64,000 nt of DNA from Chryseobacterium gwangjuense (GTDB lineage Bacteria; Bacteroidota; Bacteroidia; Flavobacteriales; Weeksellaceae). The notes under the pieces were generated by a model that saw nothing but the letters and a program-made list of their open reading frames with translations, was not told the origin of the DNA and did no database searches. The translations under genes and the position numbers were made by a program. Shown one piece after another: positions 44,233 through 51,364 of this stretch; within the stretch, counting starts at the first letter, position 1; every line of letters starts with the position of its first letter. Location of the stretch: the NCBI RefSeq assembly GCF_021311115.1, contig NZ_JAJTNP010000003.1, positions 369,732 to 433,731 on the forward strand. Reading direction: 5' to 3'.

Positions 44233-44331
44233 AAAGAACTGCCCAAACACTGATAATCCTGCCGAAGCTGTCCAAATTATACTGGTCCTGTTCTTTGCTC
44301 AACAAAAATATATCCTTTTTATCGAAAAAAC
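44233..44331. repeat. Composite repeat unit 3 (partial)
   Basis: Contains the paired motifs only: ACTGCCCAAACACTGATAATC and CTGTCCAAATTATACTGGTC, each ending CCTG, followed by an A-rich tail as in units 1 and 2. The leading terminator stem is missing. Confidence 0.6.
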
Positions 44332-44390
44332 AAACCCTTATAAAATTATTTACAATTGTAGGAAAACGAATAATTAAAAATCGATAATAT

Positions 44391-44467
44391 AATTTTTCAG
44401 TCGTCACTTCCTCAGACTTCTCGTTTCTTCAAAACGCTTGTCATTCGTTCTTTCTTTGTTCAAAATT
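44391..44467. repeat. Cargo-border repeat R (copy 1)
   Basis: About 77 bp including CTTCCTCAGACTTCTCGTTT and AACGCTTGTCATTCGTT. A close copy (about 88 percent identical by eye) lies at 49993-50069. Copy 1 is immediately before cargo slot 1, copy 2 immediately before cargo slot 2. Confidence 0.8.
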
Positions 44468-44507
44468 AAACTCACAATATTTATAAAAGATTATATCTAT
44501 TACTTTA

Positions 44508-45437
44508 TTATAGATCCCATTGTAAGATCCCATTTTCATCCGCTTTAATATGCTGTTTAACTGGAATAAATTTTGCGCCGCTTTTTCCATCTGGTGCTGG
44601 AATAAACCAAACTAACATTGCACCAGCAAATTTTAATTTTTTGTCAACAACAGATGGTTTTAAGACAATATTTTCCTTTTGAAATGAATTTACAATACTA
44701 GGATATATAATGCCTTCGATCTCATATTGTGTTTTCAAGTTTTCTATTTTATTAAAAACTCTGTCACTATAATAATTACTTAGTTTATAGGAATTTCCTT
44801 CATCAAATCTAGCAAATTGATCTGCAAAAAACATTAAATTATTATAATCATATTCTGAGTTTATTTGCTTTTTGATTTGTTCATTTGCTTTTATAATATC
44901 TTCACTTTGTATTGTTTCTGACTTAAAGCCTACTGTATCATAAAAATCTTTAAAAGTATTTTCAGAATGGGGGATTTGAGCTAATGTTAGAGGTTCAGTT
45001 ATTTGCCACATTCCTATTGTAAATAAGGATGAACCTTTATCTAAAACTTCTCTTCCGTTAACAATGCATTCTGTGCAGGCAATGGGATAATCAAAAGCTC
45101 CATAGAACATTGACTCGTTAGGTTTGTTGGCTCTGCCAAAATCCGCTATTAAATACTTTAAACTTTCAGGAATGTAAGATATCTCATCAATCTTATCAAA
45201 AGGTTTATTTTCTGTATTTTTTATTTCACGAGCTCTGTAAATTAGATTAAGACCTCCCGCCTCTCTTTGATTTAGTTCGAAAGGTAAATTTTGAAAATTA
45301 TATATTGAAATTGGAATTCTCGGAAATGCAGTATTACATAATTTTAGAATTTGATCATAATCAAAATTGTCTCCATTTTCGAGTAAAATATTCTTTATTT
45401 TTTGCGTTTCTTCAATATTTATATATGTTGCTTTCAT
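44508..45437 (-). CDS. RES-domain protein (NAD+-degrading toxin-like)
   Basis: 309 residues. RES-fold residues are visible: Tyr67-Arg68 in 'NLIYRAREI', Arg102, Tyr112 and Glu123 in 'GRANKPNESMFYGAFDY' and 'ACTECIV', and 'EGIIYPSIVNSFQKENIVLK' (about 241-260) late in the domain. RES toxins such as MbcT and Res degrade NAD+ and are usually held by an Xre/DUF2384 antitoxin. No such antitoxin is present here; the gene upstream on the same strand encodes an unrelated helical protein. The family call is pattern-based. It belongs to cargo slot 1. Confidence 0.8.
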   Translation of the reverse strand: MKATYINIEETQKIKNILLENGDNFDYDQILKLCNTAFPRIPISIYNFQNLPFELNQREAGGLNLIYRAREIKNTENKPFDKIDEISYIPESLKYLIADFGRANKPNESMFYGAFDYPIACTECIVNGREVLDKGSSLFTIGMWQITEPLTLAQIPHSENTFKDFYDTVGFKSETIQSEDIIKANEQIKKQINSEYDYNNLMFFADQFARFDEGNSYKLSNYYSDRVFNKIENLKTQYEIEGIIYPSIVNSFQKENIVLKPSVVDKKLKFAGAMLVWFIPAPDGKSGAKFIPVKQHIKADENGILQWDL

Positions 45438-45506
45438 TGCTAAAACTAATAAAAAATTTATTTAAGATTTAAACCTTATTAGGATAAGGATTAAAAAACT
45501 ATGATT

Positions 45507-46136
45507 TTATATATTTCCTATATTTGATTTAAATTTATCAATTCTTTGATAGAATTTTGTCATTTTATCCCCACTCATAGCAATAATAGGTTTCTTTTTA
45601 ATTGCTTTTTTAGAAACTTGATGTAATAGATTTGCTATTTTTTCAAGCTCCAATAATGATTCATGAGTTAAGAGATATTTAACCGCTTTATCTGTGAAGT
45701 TCTTGTTTTTAATATCTTCTCTAATACCATACAAAGTAACTAAATCATATCTGTTACTTACATTTAGTAAGGTGTATTTAGTAAGTAAAAGTTCTTTGTT
45801 TTTTTTACTCAACAATTTTAAACGATTCTTTGCTCTTGATTCAACTTCACCATAAAGTTTTTGGATATTATGACCTTTTCCTCGTGCAGATTTATAGGCA
45901 TCTTCTGGTGTTTCAGAGGATTTAGATAATGCAACTATAATGGCTTTTAAATCTGTTTCAATTGCCATTATTAAATCAACATATATTTTACTATACCAAT
46001 TTCTATCATGAAATTCATCTATTCGAATCAAATGATGTACTCGCCATAGAAACTGATTTGCATCAGTATACATTGAATCACAAATGGTCTTTTTAAGAAA
46101 TGTATTTGAATTAAATTTTGGCTGTAATTTTTTCAT
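45507..46136 (-). CDS. Helical protein, possibly HEPN-like, partner of RES gene
   Basis: 209 residues, wholly helical in appearance, basic at the C-terminus. 'SARGKGHNIQKLYGEVE' resembles the 'HdLkkL' region seen in HEPN-type and other nucleotidyltransferase-partner proteins, but the R-x4-6-H active site is not visible, so the HEPN idea is weak. It lies 69 bp upstream of the RES gene in the same direction. Its start faces the ATPase gene at 46243 across 106 bp. It could be an antitoxin for the RES protein, a proposal based only on position. Confidence 0.5.
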   Translation of the reverse strand: MKKLQPKFNSNTFLKKTICDSMYTDANQFLWRVHHLIRIDEFHDRNWYSKIYVDLIMAIETDLKAIIVALSKSSETPEDAYKSARGKGHNIQKLYGEVESRAKNRLKLLSKKNKELLLTKYTLLNVSNRYDLVTLYGIREDIKNKNFTDKAVKYLLTHESLLELEKIANLLHQVSKKAIKKKPIIAMSGDKMTKFYQRIDKFKSNIGNI

Positions 46137-46242
46137 AAATGTATGATTTATCTCAAATATACAATTTATGATTTAAAGTGATATACAGTATTTGTCTGAG
46201 AGAAAGCCTTTTTTGTAAATTTGTTAAAAACCTAAAAAATTA
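46137..46242. promoter_or_regulatory. Divergent promoter of cargo slot 1
   Basis: Minus strand: TATATTTG box at 46161-46154 for the helical-protein gene. Plus strand: TAAATTTG at 46216-46223 with a TTG 21 bp upstream for the large ATPase gene. The two units share this 106-bp gap and may be regulated together. Confidence 0.55.
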
Positions 46243-49200
46243 ATGAGAGTATTAGAAGAATTGAAGAAAAGAAGCCAGCTTGAAAAGGATTCTGTAAAAA
46301 TAGATTTGAAACTTTATAATCTAATTGATGATATAGAAAAAGAAGCAAGAAATCATCTTAAAAGAGTTATAACTGTTTTACAGGAATTTGATATTCATGA
46401 TGAAAAACACAGCGAGAAAGTTATTAAAAATATTGAAGATTTATTAGGAAATACAGTAAATGAGCTTTCTTCTTATGAGTTATTTTTATTACATTCATCA
46501 GCATTTTTGCATGATTGTGCAATGGCTCCTTCAGAATATGAAATTAATGTTATGAAGCTAACAGAAGGGAATGAGAACTTTTATTCTGAAAGAAATTCTA
46601 TTAAACATGATCTAAAAGCACCATTAAAGCATACAGAAGCATTAAATATTATAAATTCTAACAAGGAATTCTTGTATAAAGATTTTGGTTTCCCAAGTAA
46701 ATGGATATTTTGTTCTTCTACCGAAAAAGATTTTACAAATTATTTAGCAGATCTATTAGTCGATTACCAAAATTTTAGAAATGGGTTTGCTAAAGAATTA
46801 AAAGGCGTTAATGATATTGAGGATTTTAAATCTATTAATGAATTTATTAGAATAGATTATATTAGAGCAACACATCATATAAGAATTGAAACTTATGTTA
46901 AAAACTTAGAAACTAAATTTGGAAATGCATTTGAGCAACCATCCTGGGGCAAAAAGTTAGCAAATGATTTAGCAAAAATTTGTAGATCACATGGTGAAAA
47001 TATAGAATATACAGAACAATTAAGTGTAAATTCTCAATATTACGGAAGTTCCTCAGCAAATTTACAAATGGTTGCAATGATGTTGAGATTAGGAGATATA
47101 ATACATTACAGCTTTGACAGGGCGCCTTTAAATATACTTTCGGCAAAAATTTTTAAATCTGAATATAGCTTTCAAGAATGGGCAGTAAAAAATAGTGGAG
47201 CAAACTATTCAATTGAAAATGGTCTGATATCGTATCGAGCTTATTGTGAAAGCCCTGAAACATATTTTAAGCTTCATCAGTATATAGACTGGATTGAAGT
47301 AGAGATTCAAAATTATTTTAAATTTCAAAGAAAATGGAATGTTGAGTATATAAAGAATCTTAATGATAAGGTAGAGAGAATCAATGTATCTAATGATGAA
47401 TCACAATTTTCACCTAAGAGAGGATTAGGCTTTTCGCTAAATCAAAAGAAAATTCTCGAGTTACTAAAAGGAGTTGGATTATACAAAGATGAATTTGCAT
47501 GTTTGAGAGAATTGTATCAGAACTCATTAGACGCTTGCAGATGCATGGTTTCTAAGAAGAGAAAAGTAAATATTCAAACTAAGGGACAAATAGAGTTTGG
47601 AATAGAAGAAAATGAAGTGGGAAGGTATATTTACGCGTTAGATAACGGAATAGGCATGAATAAAGATATTATTGAAAAATATCTATTAAATATAGGAAAT
47701 TCTTATTATAATTCTTCTGATTTTTATAAGGAACAATCTAAATGGGATGGAGGTTTTACTCCTACATCACAATTTGGAATTGGAATTCTATCTTGCTTTA
47801 TGATAGGTACGAAAATAGAAATAGTTACAAGATCAGAAGGAGGAGATTATGTCTCTTGTATAATAACTGGAGTTCATGATAATTTTTATTATAAGCCAGC
47901 AGTAATGTCAGATAAGGAAAGAATTGTAAACACAGGAACCCTTATTAAAGTTTATTTAAATGATAAAATCTCACAAAATTTAGAAAATTGTAAGCTTGAT
48001 AAGACGGGACTCTTACTGCTAGGTATTCAGAAAAAATATGCTAAGTTTAAAGATATGTCAGAAATTTGGCAAAAGCATATATATCAGTTTATTAACAACT
48101 TTATTTCAATTGTTCCAGATGATATAGAAATTTTGGTAAAATTTAATGATGGTCAAGGCCTTCCAATATTCTCTAAACCTTTAAATGTTTTAGAGAATAA
48201 AGAAGTACTTGAGATAGATATTATTGAAGATGCAGAACCTCTTAATGACATACTCTTATGGAATCATAATAGAGCAGATGATGCACCAACTATTACTCAA
48301 ATACATGAAGAAATAAGTACGTATCCAATTAAAATTGTAAAGAATGATATCAGCTTTACGACTTTAATAAGCTTACCTAACAAAAACCTAGATTTTTCAT
48401 TTAAAAAGGTAAATGCAGGACGCTTCTTTCTAAAAAGTAATGATGGGTTATCAATTGATGGAATTTCCATTGATGATCGTCACTTAAGCCAATCTAAGCA
48501 TTATTTTACTCATCATCTTATACATTACGATGGGCATTTGGATTTTTATGGAGAATTGAGACCTATTATTTCTGTTGATAGAAAATCGATTATTTCTTAC
48601 CCTAAAGAATGTGAGAAACAAGCTAAGCAGATTTCAATAGACTATATTAAAAGAATCATTGAAATAGCCAGGGAGCATATTAAGACACATAATATTTTGG
48701 ACGATTCAACTGAATTTAATCTTGTGTGGGACTATGTTTTAGATAAAATAAACTTTGCTGATGTTTTATTCATTAATGAGCTGAGTGAAACAGAGTACGG
48801 AGACGTGCAGAGTAAAGAGTTGTCTGACATAGTAGGAAAGAATATTTCTATAAAAGAATTTATCCGTGCTAAAAAAATAAGTATTCATAATTTTGATTTT
48901 AAAGAAAAAACGCAACTAACACAGAAATTAATTTTATCAAAATTAATAAGTGCGGAATCTATAAATATAATTGATGGGATTGTTGAAATAAATATGCAAA
49001 AATTCAATAAGAATCATATATCTAATAATGGATATGGTGATTTGGATAGAGAACAACTTTTATTCAAAGCAAATGAATGGGGTGTTTTTGATAAGGATTT
49101 TGATCTAATAACAGGCTTATACCCTTTAATACCTGAAAGATTATTTAATAATCTTAATGATTTTGGTTTAAAAAAAGCAGGAAATTTAATAAAAGGCATG

Positions 49201-49668
49201 CATAACTACAGTAATGGATTACTGGGAGTTTTTTCTCAGTCACCGTTATTGGTTCACTCGAAGCTGGGGTTATACTTAGGTAAAAGTAGCATAAATCGAA
49301 ATAATTCTAATATTTATAATTTTGATAATAAAAGAGGTGACATTTGGATTATGGAATTAAATGATCGATATAGTTTTAACAGGCAAAAAAAAGCATGGGT
49401 TTTAATGGTGTTTGTTTCTCCTGTTGAATTGAGTGAAATTGATAAAAAAGAACTACTAAAGCATCACGATGACTTGGATTATATAAGAGGTATTAATGAA
49501 GGTTGGAGCTTATTAATAACATCTAAGAATAAAGATGGTGTTGTTATAATTGCTGGTAAAGCAACTCGTGAACAATTAGTAAATAAAATTTCTAATAATT
49601 TCTGGGAAGAGTATAGGGATTATGAATTTAAATTTACTGATGGAACGATAATGTCAAATGAAAATTAG
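46243..49668 (+). CDS. HD-domain/Hsp90-type (GHKL) ATPase, 1141 aa
   Basis: Two domains are readable. N-terminal HD domain (about 40-300): His52/Asp53/His56 in 'FDIHDEKHSEKV', the His90-Asp91 pair in 'SAFLHDCAM', 'RATHHIRIE' and Asp285 in 'LRLGDIIHYS'. A GHKL ATPase follows at about 395-520: N-box 'LRELYQNSLDACR' (Glu423, Asn427), G1 box 'ALDNGIGMN' (467-472) and G2 box 'SQFGIGILSCF'. The remaining 600 residues form an Hsp90-like middle region plus an unknown C-terminal part. Similar HD-Hsp90 fusions have been proposed as conflict (defence) ATPases. It is divergent from the RES pair. Its stop codon overlaps the inner att arm. Confidence 0.85.
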   Translation: MRVLEELKKRSQLEKDSVKIDLKLYNLIDDIEKEARNHLKRVITVLQEFDIHDEKHSEKVIKNIEDLLGNTVNELSSYELFLLHSSAFLHDCAMAPSEYEINVMKLTEGNENFYSERNSIKHDLKAPLKHTEALNIINSNKEFLYKDFGFPSKWIFCSSTEKDFTNYLADLLVDYQNFRNGFAKELKGVNDIEDFKSINEFIRIDYIRATHHIRIETYVKNLETKFGNAFEQPSWGKKLANDLAKICRSHGENIEYTEQLSVNSQYYGSSSANLQMVAMMLRLGDIIHYSFDRAPLNILSAKIFKSEYSFQEWAVKNSGANYSIENGLISYRAYCESPETYFKLHQYIDWIEVEIQNYFKFQRKWNVEYIKNLNDKVERINVSNDESQFSPKRGLGFSLNQKKILELLKGVGLYKDEFACLRELYQNSLDACRCMVSKKRKVNIQTKGQIEFGIEENEVGRYIYALDNGIGMNKDIIEKYLLNIGNSYYNSSDFYKEQSKWDGGFTPTSQFGIGILSCFMIGTKIEIVTRSEGGDYVSCIITGVHDNFYYKPAVMSDKERIVNTGTLIKVYLNDKISQNLENCKLDKTGLLLLGIQKKYAKFKDMSEIWQKHIYQFINNFISIVPDDIEILVKFNDGQGLPIFSKPLNVLENKEVLEIDIIEDAEPLNDILLWNHNRADDAPTITQIHEEISTYPIKIVKNDISFTTLISLPNKNLDFSFKKVNAGRFFLKSNDGLSIDGISIDDRHLSQSKHYFTHHLIHYDGHLDFYGELRPIISVDRKSIISYPKECEKQAKQISIDYIKRIIEIAREHIKTHNILDDSTEFNLVWDYVLDKINFADVLFINELSETEYGDVQSKELSDIVGKNISIKEFIRAKKISIHNFDFKEKTQLTQKLILSKLISAESINIIDGIVEINMQKFNKNHISNNGYGDLDREQLLFKANEWGVFDKDFDLITGLYPLIPERLFNNLNDFGLKKAGNLIKGMHNYSNGLLGVFSQSPLLVHSKLGLYLGKSSINRNNSNIYNFDNKRGDIWIMELNDRYSFNRQKKAWVLMVFVSPVELSEIDKKELLKHHDDLDYIRGINEGWSLLITSKNKDGVVIIAGKATREQLVNKISNNFWEEYRDYEFKFTDGTIMSNEN

Positions 49669-49744
49669 CCACTCTTTTGACCATTCTAGGAATGAGAAAC
49701 CTCTGAAATCATCTGATTTCAGAAGTTTTTTGCACCAAGGAACG
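49665..49744. repeat. Inner, decayed att/right-end copy
   Basis: TTAGCCACTCTTTTGACCATT, a hairpin AACCTCTGAAATC-x-GATTTCAGAAG, and a core at 49719-49744 that matches 22 of 26 bases of the attR core. The order and distances (54 bp from TTAGCC to core) equal those at 53690-53770 (55 bp). So this is an old right end, now mutated inside the element. Confidence 0.85.
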
Positions 49745-49780
49745 GGGTTTTTATGTATTTGAAATAACCACTTACACGAT

Positions 49781-49952
49781 TTTACTTGGACGGCTTCTGA
49801 TTCTGGAACTGAAATAATAAAGCTACTGTCATCAGGAATGGAAGTCTTACTGTCACTCACATTTAAAATTTGCAGGAAATCCTGGGAATCTTATTCTGAA
49901 AATTAATAATACCTCGGTTGGAACAATACCTTTCAATTCCCGAGTTGTGACT
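49781..49952 (+). pseudogene. Broken copy of the T9SS-secreted protein gene
   Basis: Matches the centre of the gene at 42731-43489: 'TGGACGGCTTC', 'AGTCTTACTGTCACT', 'GGAAATCCTGGGAATC' and 'TTGGAACAATACCTTT' occur in the same order, corresponding to about 42925-43145. Two internal deletions and lost reading frame leave no protein. It lies between the inner att site and repeat R copy 2, the same position that the intact gene has relative to copy 1. Confidence 0.85.
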
Positions 49953-49960
49953 TCAAATAG

Positions 49961-49983
49961 AGCTCCTAATTTAGGAGCTTTTG
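49961..49983 (+). terminator. Small hairpin with T-rich tail
   Basis: AGCTCCTAA/TTAGGAGCT stem followed by TTTTG, after the broken T9SS copy. Confidence 0.45.
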
Positions 49984-49992
49984 TATTATATA

Positions 49993-50069
49993 AATTTTTC
50001 AGTCATCACTTCCTCAGACTTTTCGTTTCTTCGAAACGCTTGTCATTCGTTGCTTCTTGGTTCAAAATT
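49993..50069. repeat. Cargo-border repeat R (copy 2)
   Basis: Collinear with 44391-44467, including CTTCCTCAGACTTTTCGTTT and AACGCTTGTCATTCGTT. It precedes the ATPase-subtilase cargo. Confidence 0.8.
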
Positions 50070-50127
50070 TCCAGAATTTAAACATTGACAATCTTCTATT
50101 TGACATTTCTCATTATAGATGTGTTTT

Positions 50128-50209
50128 TTTTGTATGGTTTTAAAAGTGTAAATAAAATTACCATACAAAATGTTTGCAAAATACTATTATATTGTTATTT
50201 TTGTATGGT
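50128..50209 (+). promoter_or_regulatory. Promoter with three TTTTGTATGGT operator half-sites
   Basis: TTG (50174-50176), exactly 19 bp, then TATTTTTG (50196-50203): a perfect promoter for the ATPase gene (ATG 50225). The 11-bp motif TTTTGTATGGT occurs at 50128-50138, inverted at 50160-50170, and again at 50199-50209, where it covers the -7 box and start site. This fits repression by a dimeric protein; the ATPase's own C-terminal HTH is a candidate. Confidence 0.6.
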
Positions 50210-50224
50210 ATATTTTATAATACA

Positions 50225-51358
50225 ATGAATAAAGAACTAAACAAAATTGATAATATATCTAAATATTTAATAGATCTTGTAACTGCAGGGATTATTGGTG
50301 ATACTAGAAAAGTTGAAGTGATTTCTCTTAGTTTAGCAAGATCTATTAGAAAATCGGATCCCGATGTTTCGTCTTCAATACAAAACATACTTGCTTTAAA
50401 TTCTTCCGCAGGAAGCAGTGCAGTAAGAAGTAATGGTAATATACCTATTCCTACTGATAATGATACACATTTAGAAATGGCTCGCATTATAAAACCCCAT
50501 TCTGATGGAGGAGTGCTTCCTGTTTTTAATGAGAGAATAAATATGTGGATTAATGATATTTTGGAAGAAAGAAACAACTTGAATACATTGTTAGCTTTTG
50601 ATATAAGTCCTTCTACTAATTTATTGTTAATAGGTCAACCTGGGACAGGTAAGACAATGCTTGCTCATTATATTGCATCTAAGCTTAATAAAAATTTAGT
50701 TATAATGGATCTTTCATCAAGTATTTCTAATTTAATGGGAAAAACAGGCCATAACATAAAAAAGGTTCTTAATTATGCAAAAGATACAGGAGCTGTATTA
50801 CTATTAGATGAGTTTGATGCAATTGCTAAGAAAAGAGATGATCAAACAGACCTTGGTGAAATAAAAAGAGTTGTAAACGTCCTTTTAATGGAGTTGGAGG
50901 ATTGGCCGATTTCTTCAATGTTAATTGCAACAAGTAATCACCCTGAATTGCTTGATAGGGCTATATGGAGAAGATTTGATCATGTAATAGAAGTTCCCTT
51001 GCCATCAACGGAGGAAGTGATCAAAATATTAAATCAAAACCTCCTTCAATTTTTAAATGATGATTTAAATAATATGTCCATTTTGCAGTTGCTTGCGGGA
51101 CTGCTCGATGGTAGAAGCGCGGCTGATATATGTAAGTTTACAAATAATGTTAAACGTCGTATTGCTTTAAAAGACGAAGATTTGATTATAGCATCACTTA
51201 ATGAACTTGAGTCACATTCAACAGATAAAAAAGTTCGAGGGAAATTTTGCATTCTTGCTAAAGAAATGTTAGGAAAAAAAATCACTGTAAGAAAGCTTTC
51301 AGAAATGACCGGCCTAAGCACGGCGGGTGTACAGCATCATATCTCTAAAATAAAATAA
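50225..51358 (+). CDS. AAA+ ATPase with C-terminal helix-turn-helix
   Basis: 377 residues from the ATG at 50225 (a longer open frame starts inside the promoter). After a 100-residue N-terminal region, the AAA core shows Walker A 'IGQPGTGKTMLAHYI' (about 137-144), Walker B 'VLLLDEFDAIAKK' (about 192-199), sensor 'MLIATSNHPELLDRA' and arginine finger 'WRRFDHVIEV'. The C-terminal 'KKITVRKLSEMTGLSTAGVQ' reads as a helix-turn-helix. It is 6 bp upstream of the subtilase gene, so the two are co-expressed. It may remodel or unfold the protease's substrate or control it. The HTH may bind the operator repeats upstream. Confidence 0.88.
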   Translation: MNKELNKIDNISKYLIDLVTAGIIGDTRKVEVISLSLARSIRKSDPDVSSSIQNILALNSSAGSSAVRSNGNIPIPTDNDTHLEMARIIKPHSDGGVLPVFNERINMWINDILEERNNLNTLLAFDISPSTNLLLIGQPGTGKTMLAHYIASKLNKNLVIMDLSSSISNLMGKTGHNIKKVLNYAKDTGAVLLLDEFDAIAKKRDDQTDLGEIKRVVNVLLMELEDWPISSMLIATSNHPELLDRAIWRRFDHVIEVPLPSTEEVIKILNQNLLQFLNDDLNNMSILQLLAGLLDGRSAADICKFTNNVKRRIALKDEDLIIASLNELESHSTDKKVRGKFCILAKEMLGKKITVRKLSEMTGLSTAGVQHHISKIK

Positions 51359-51364
51359 TTTAAT

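Noticed and set aside
43515-44331. Integron attC sites
   Set aside because: No integron integrase is present and the units lack attC-type R/L boxes; only a cassette-like layout remains.
44508-46136. Canonical RES-Xre toxin-antitoxin pair
   Set aside because: The neighbour has no HTH or DUF2384 features, so only the RES part is supported.
49654-49860. Minus-strand open frame across the inner att site
   Set aside because: It covers the att remnant and pseudogene and is a chance frame.
50174-50224. Earlier start for the AAA+ ATPase gene
   Set aside because: This start would be a TTG that forms the -33 element of the promoter.
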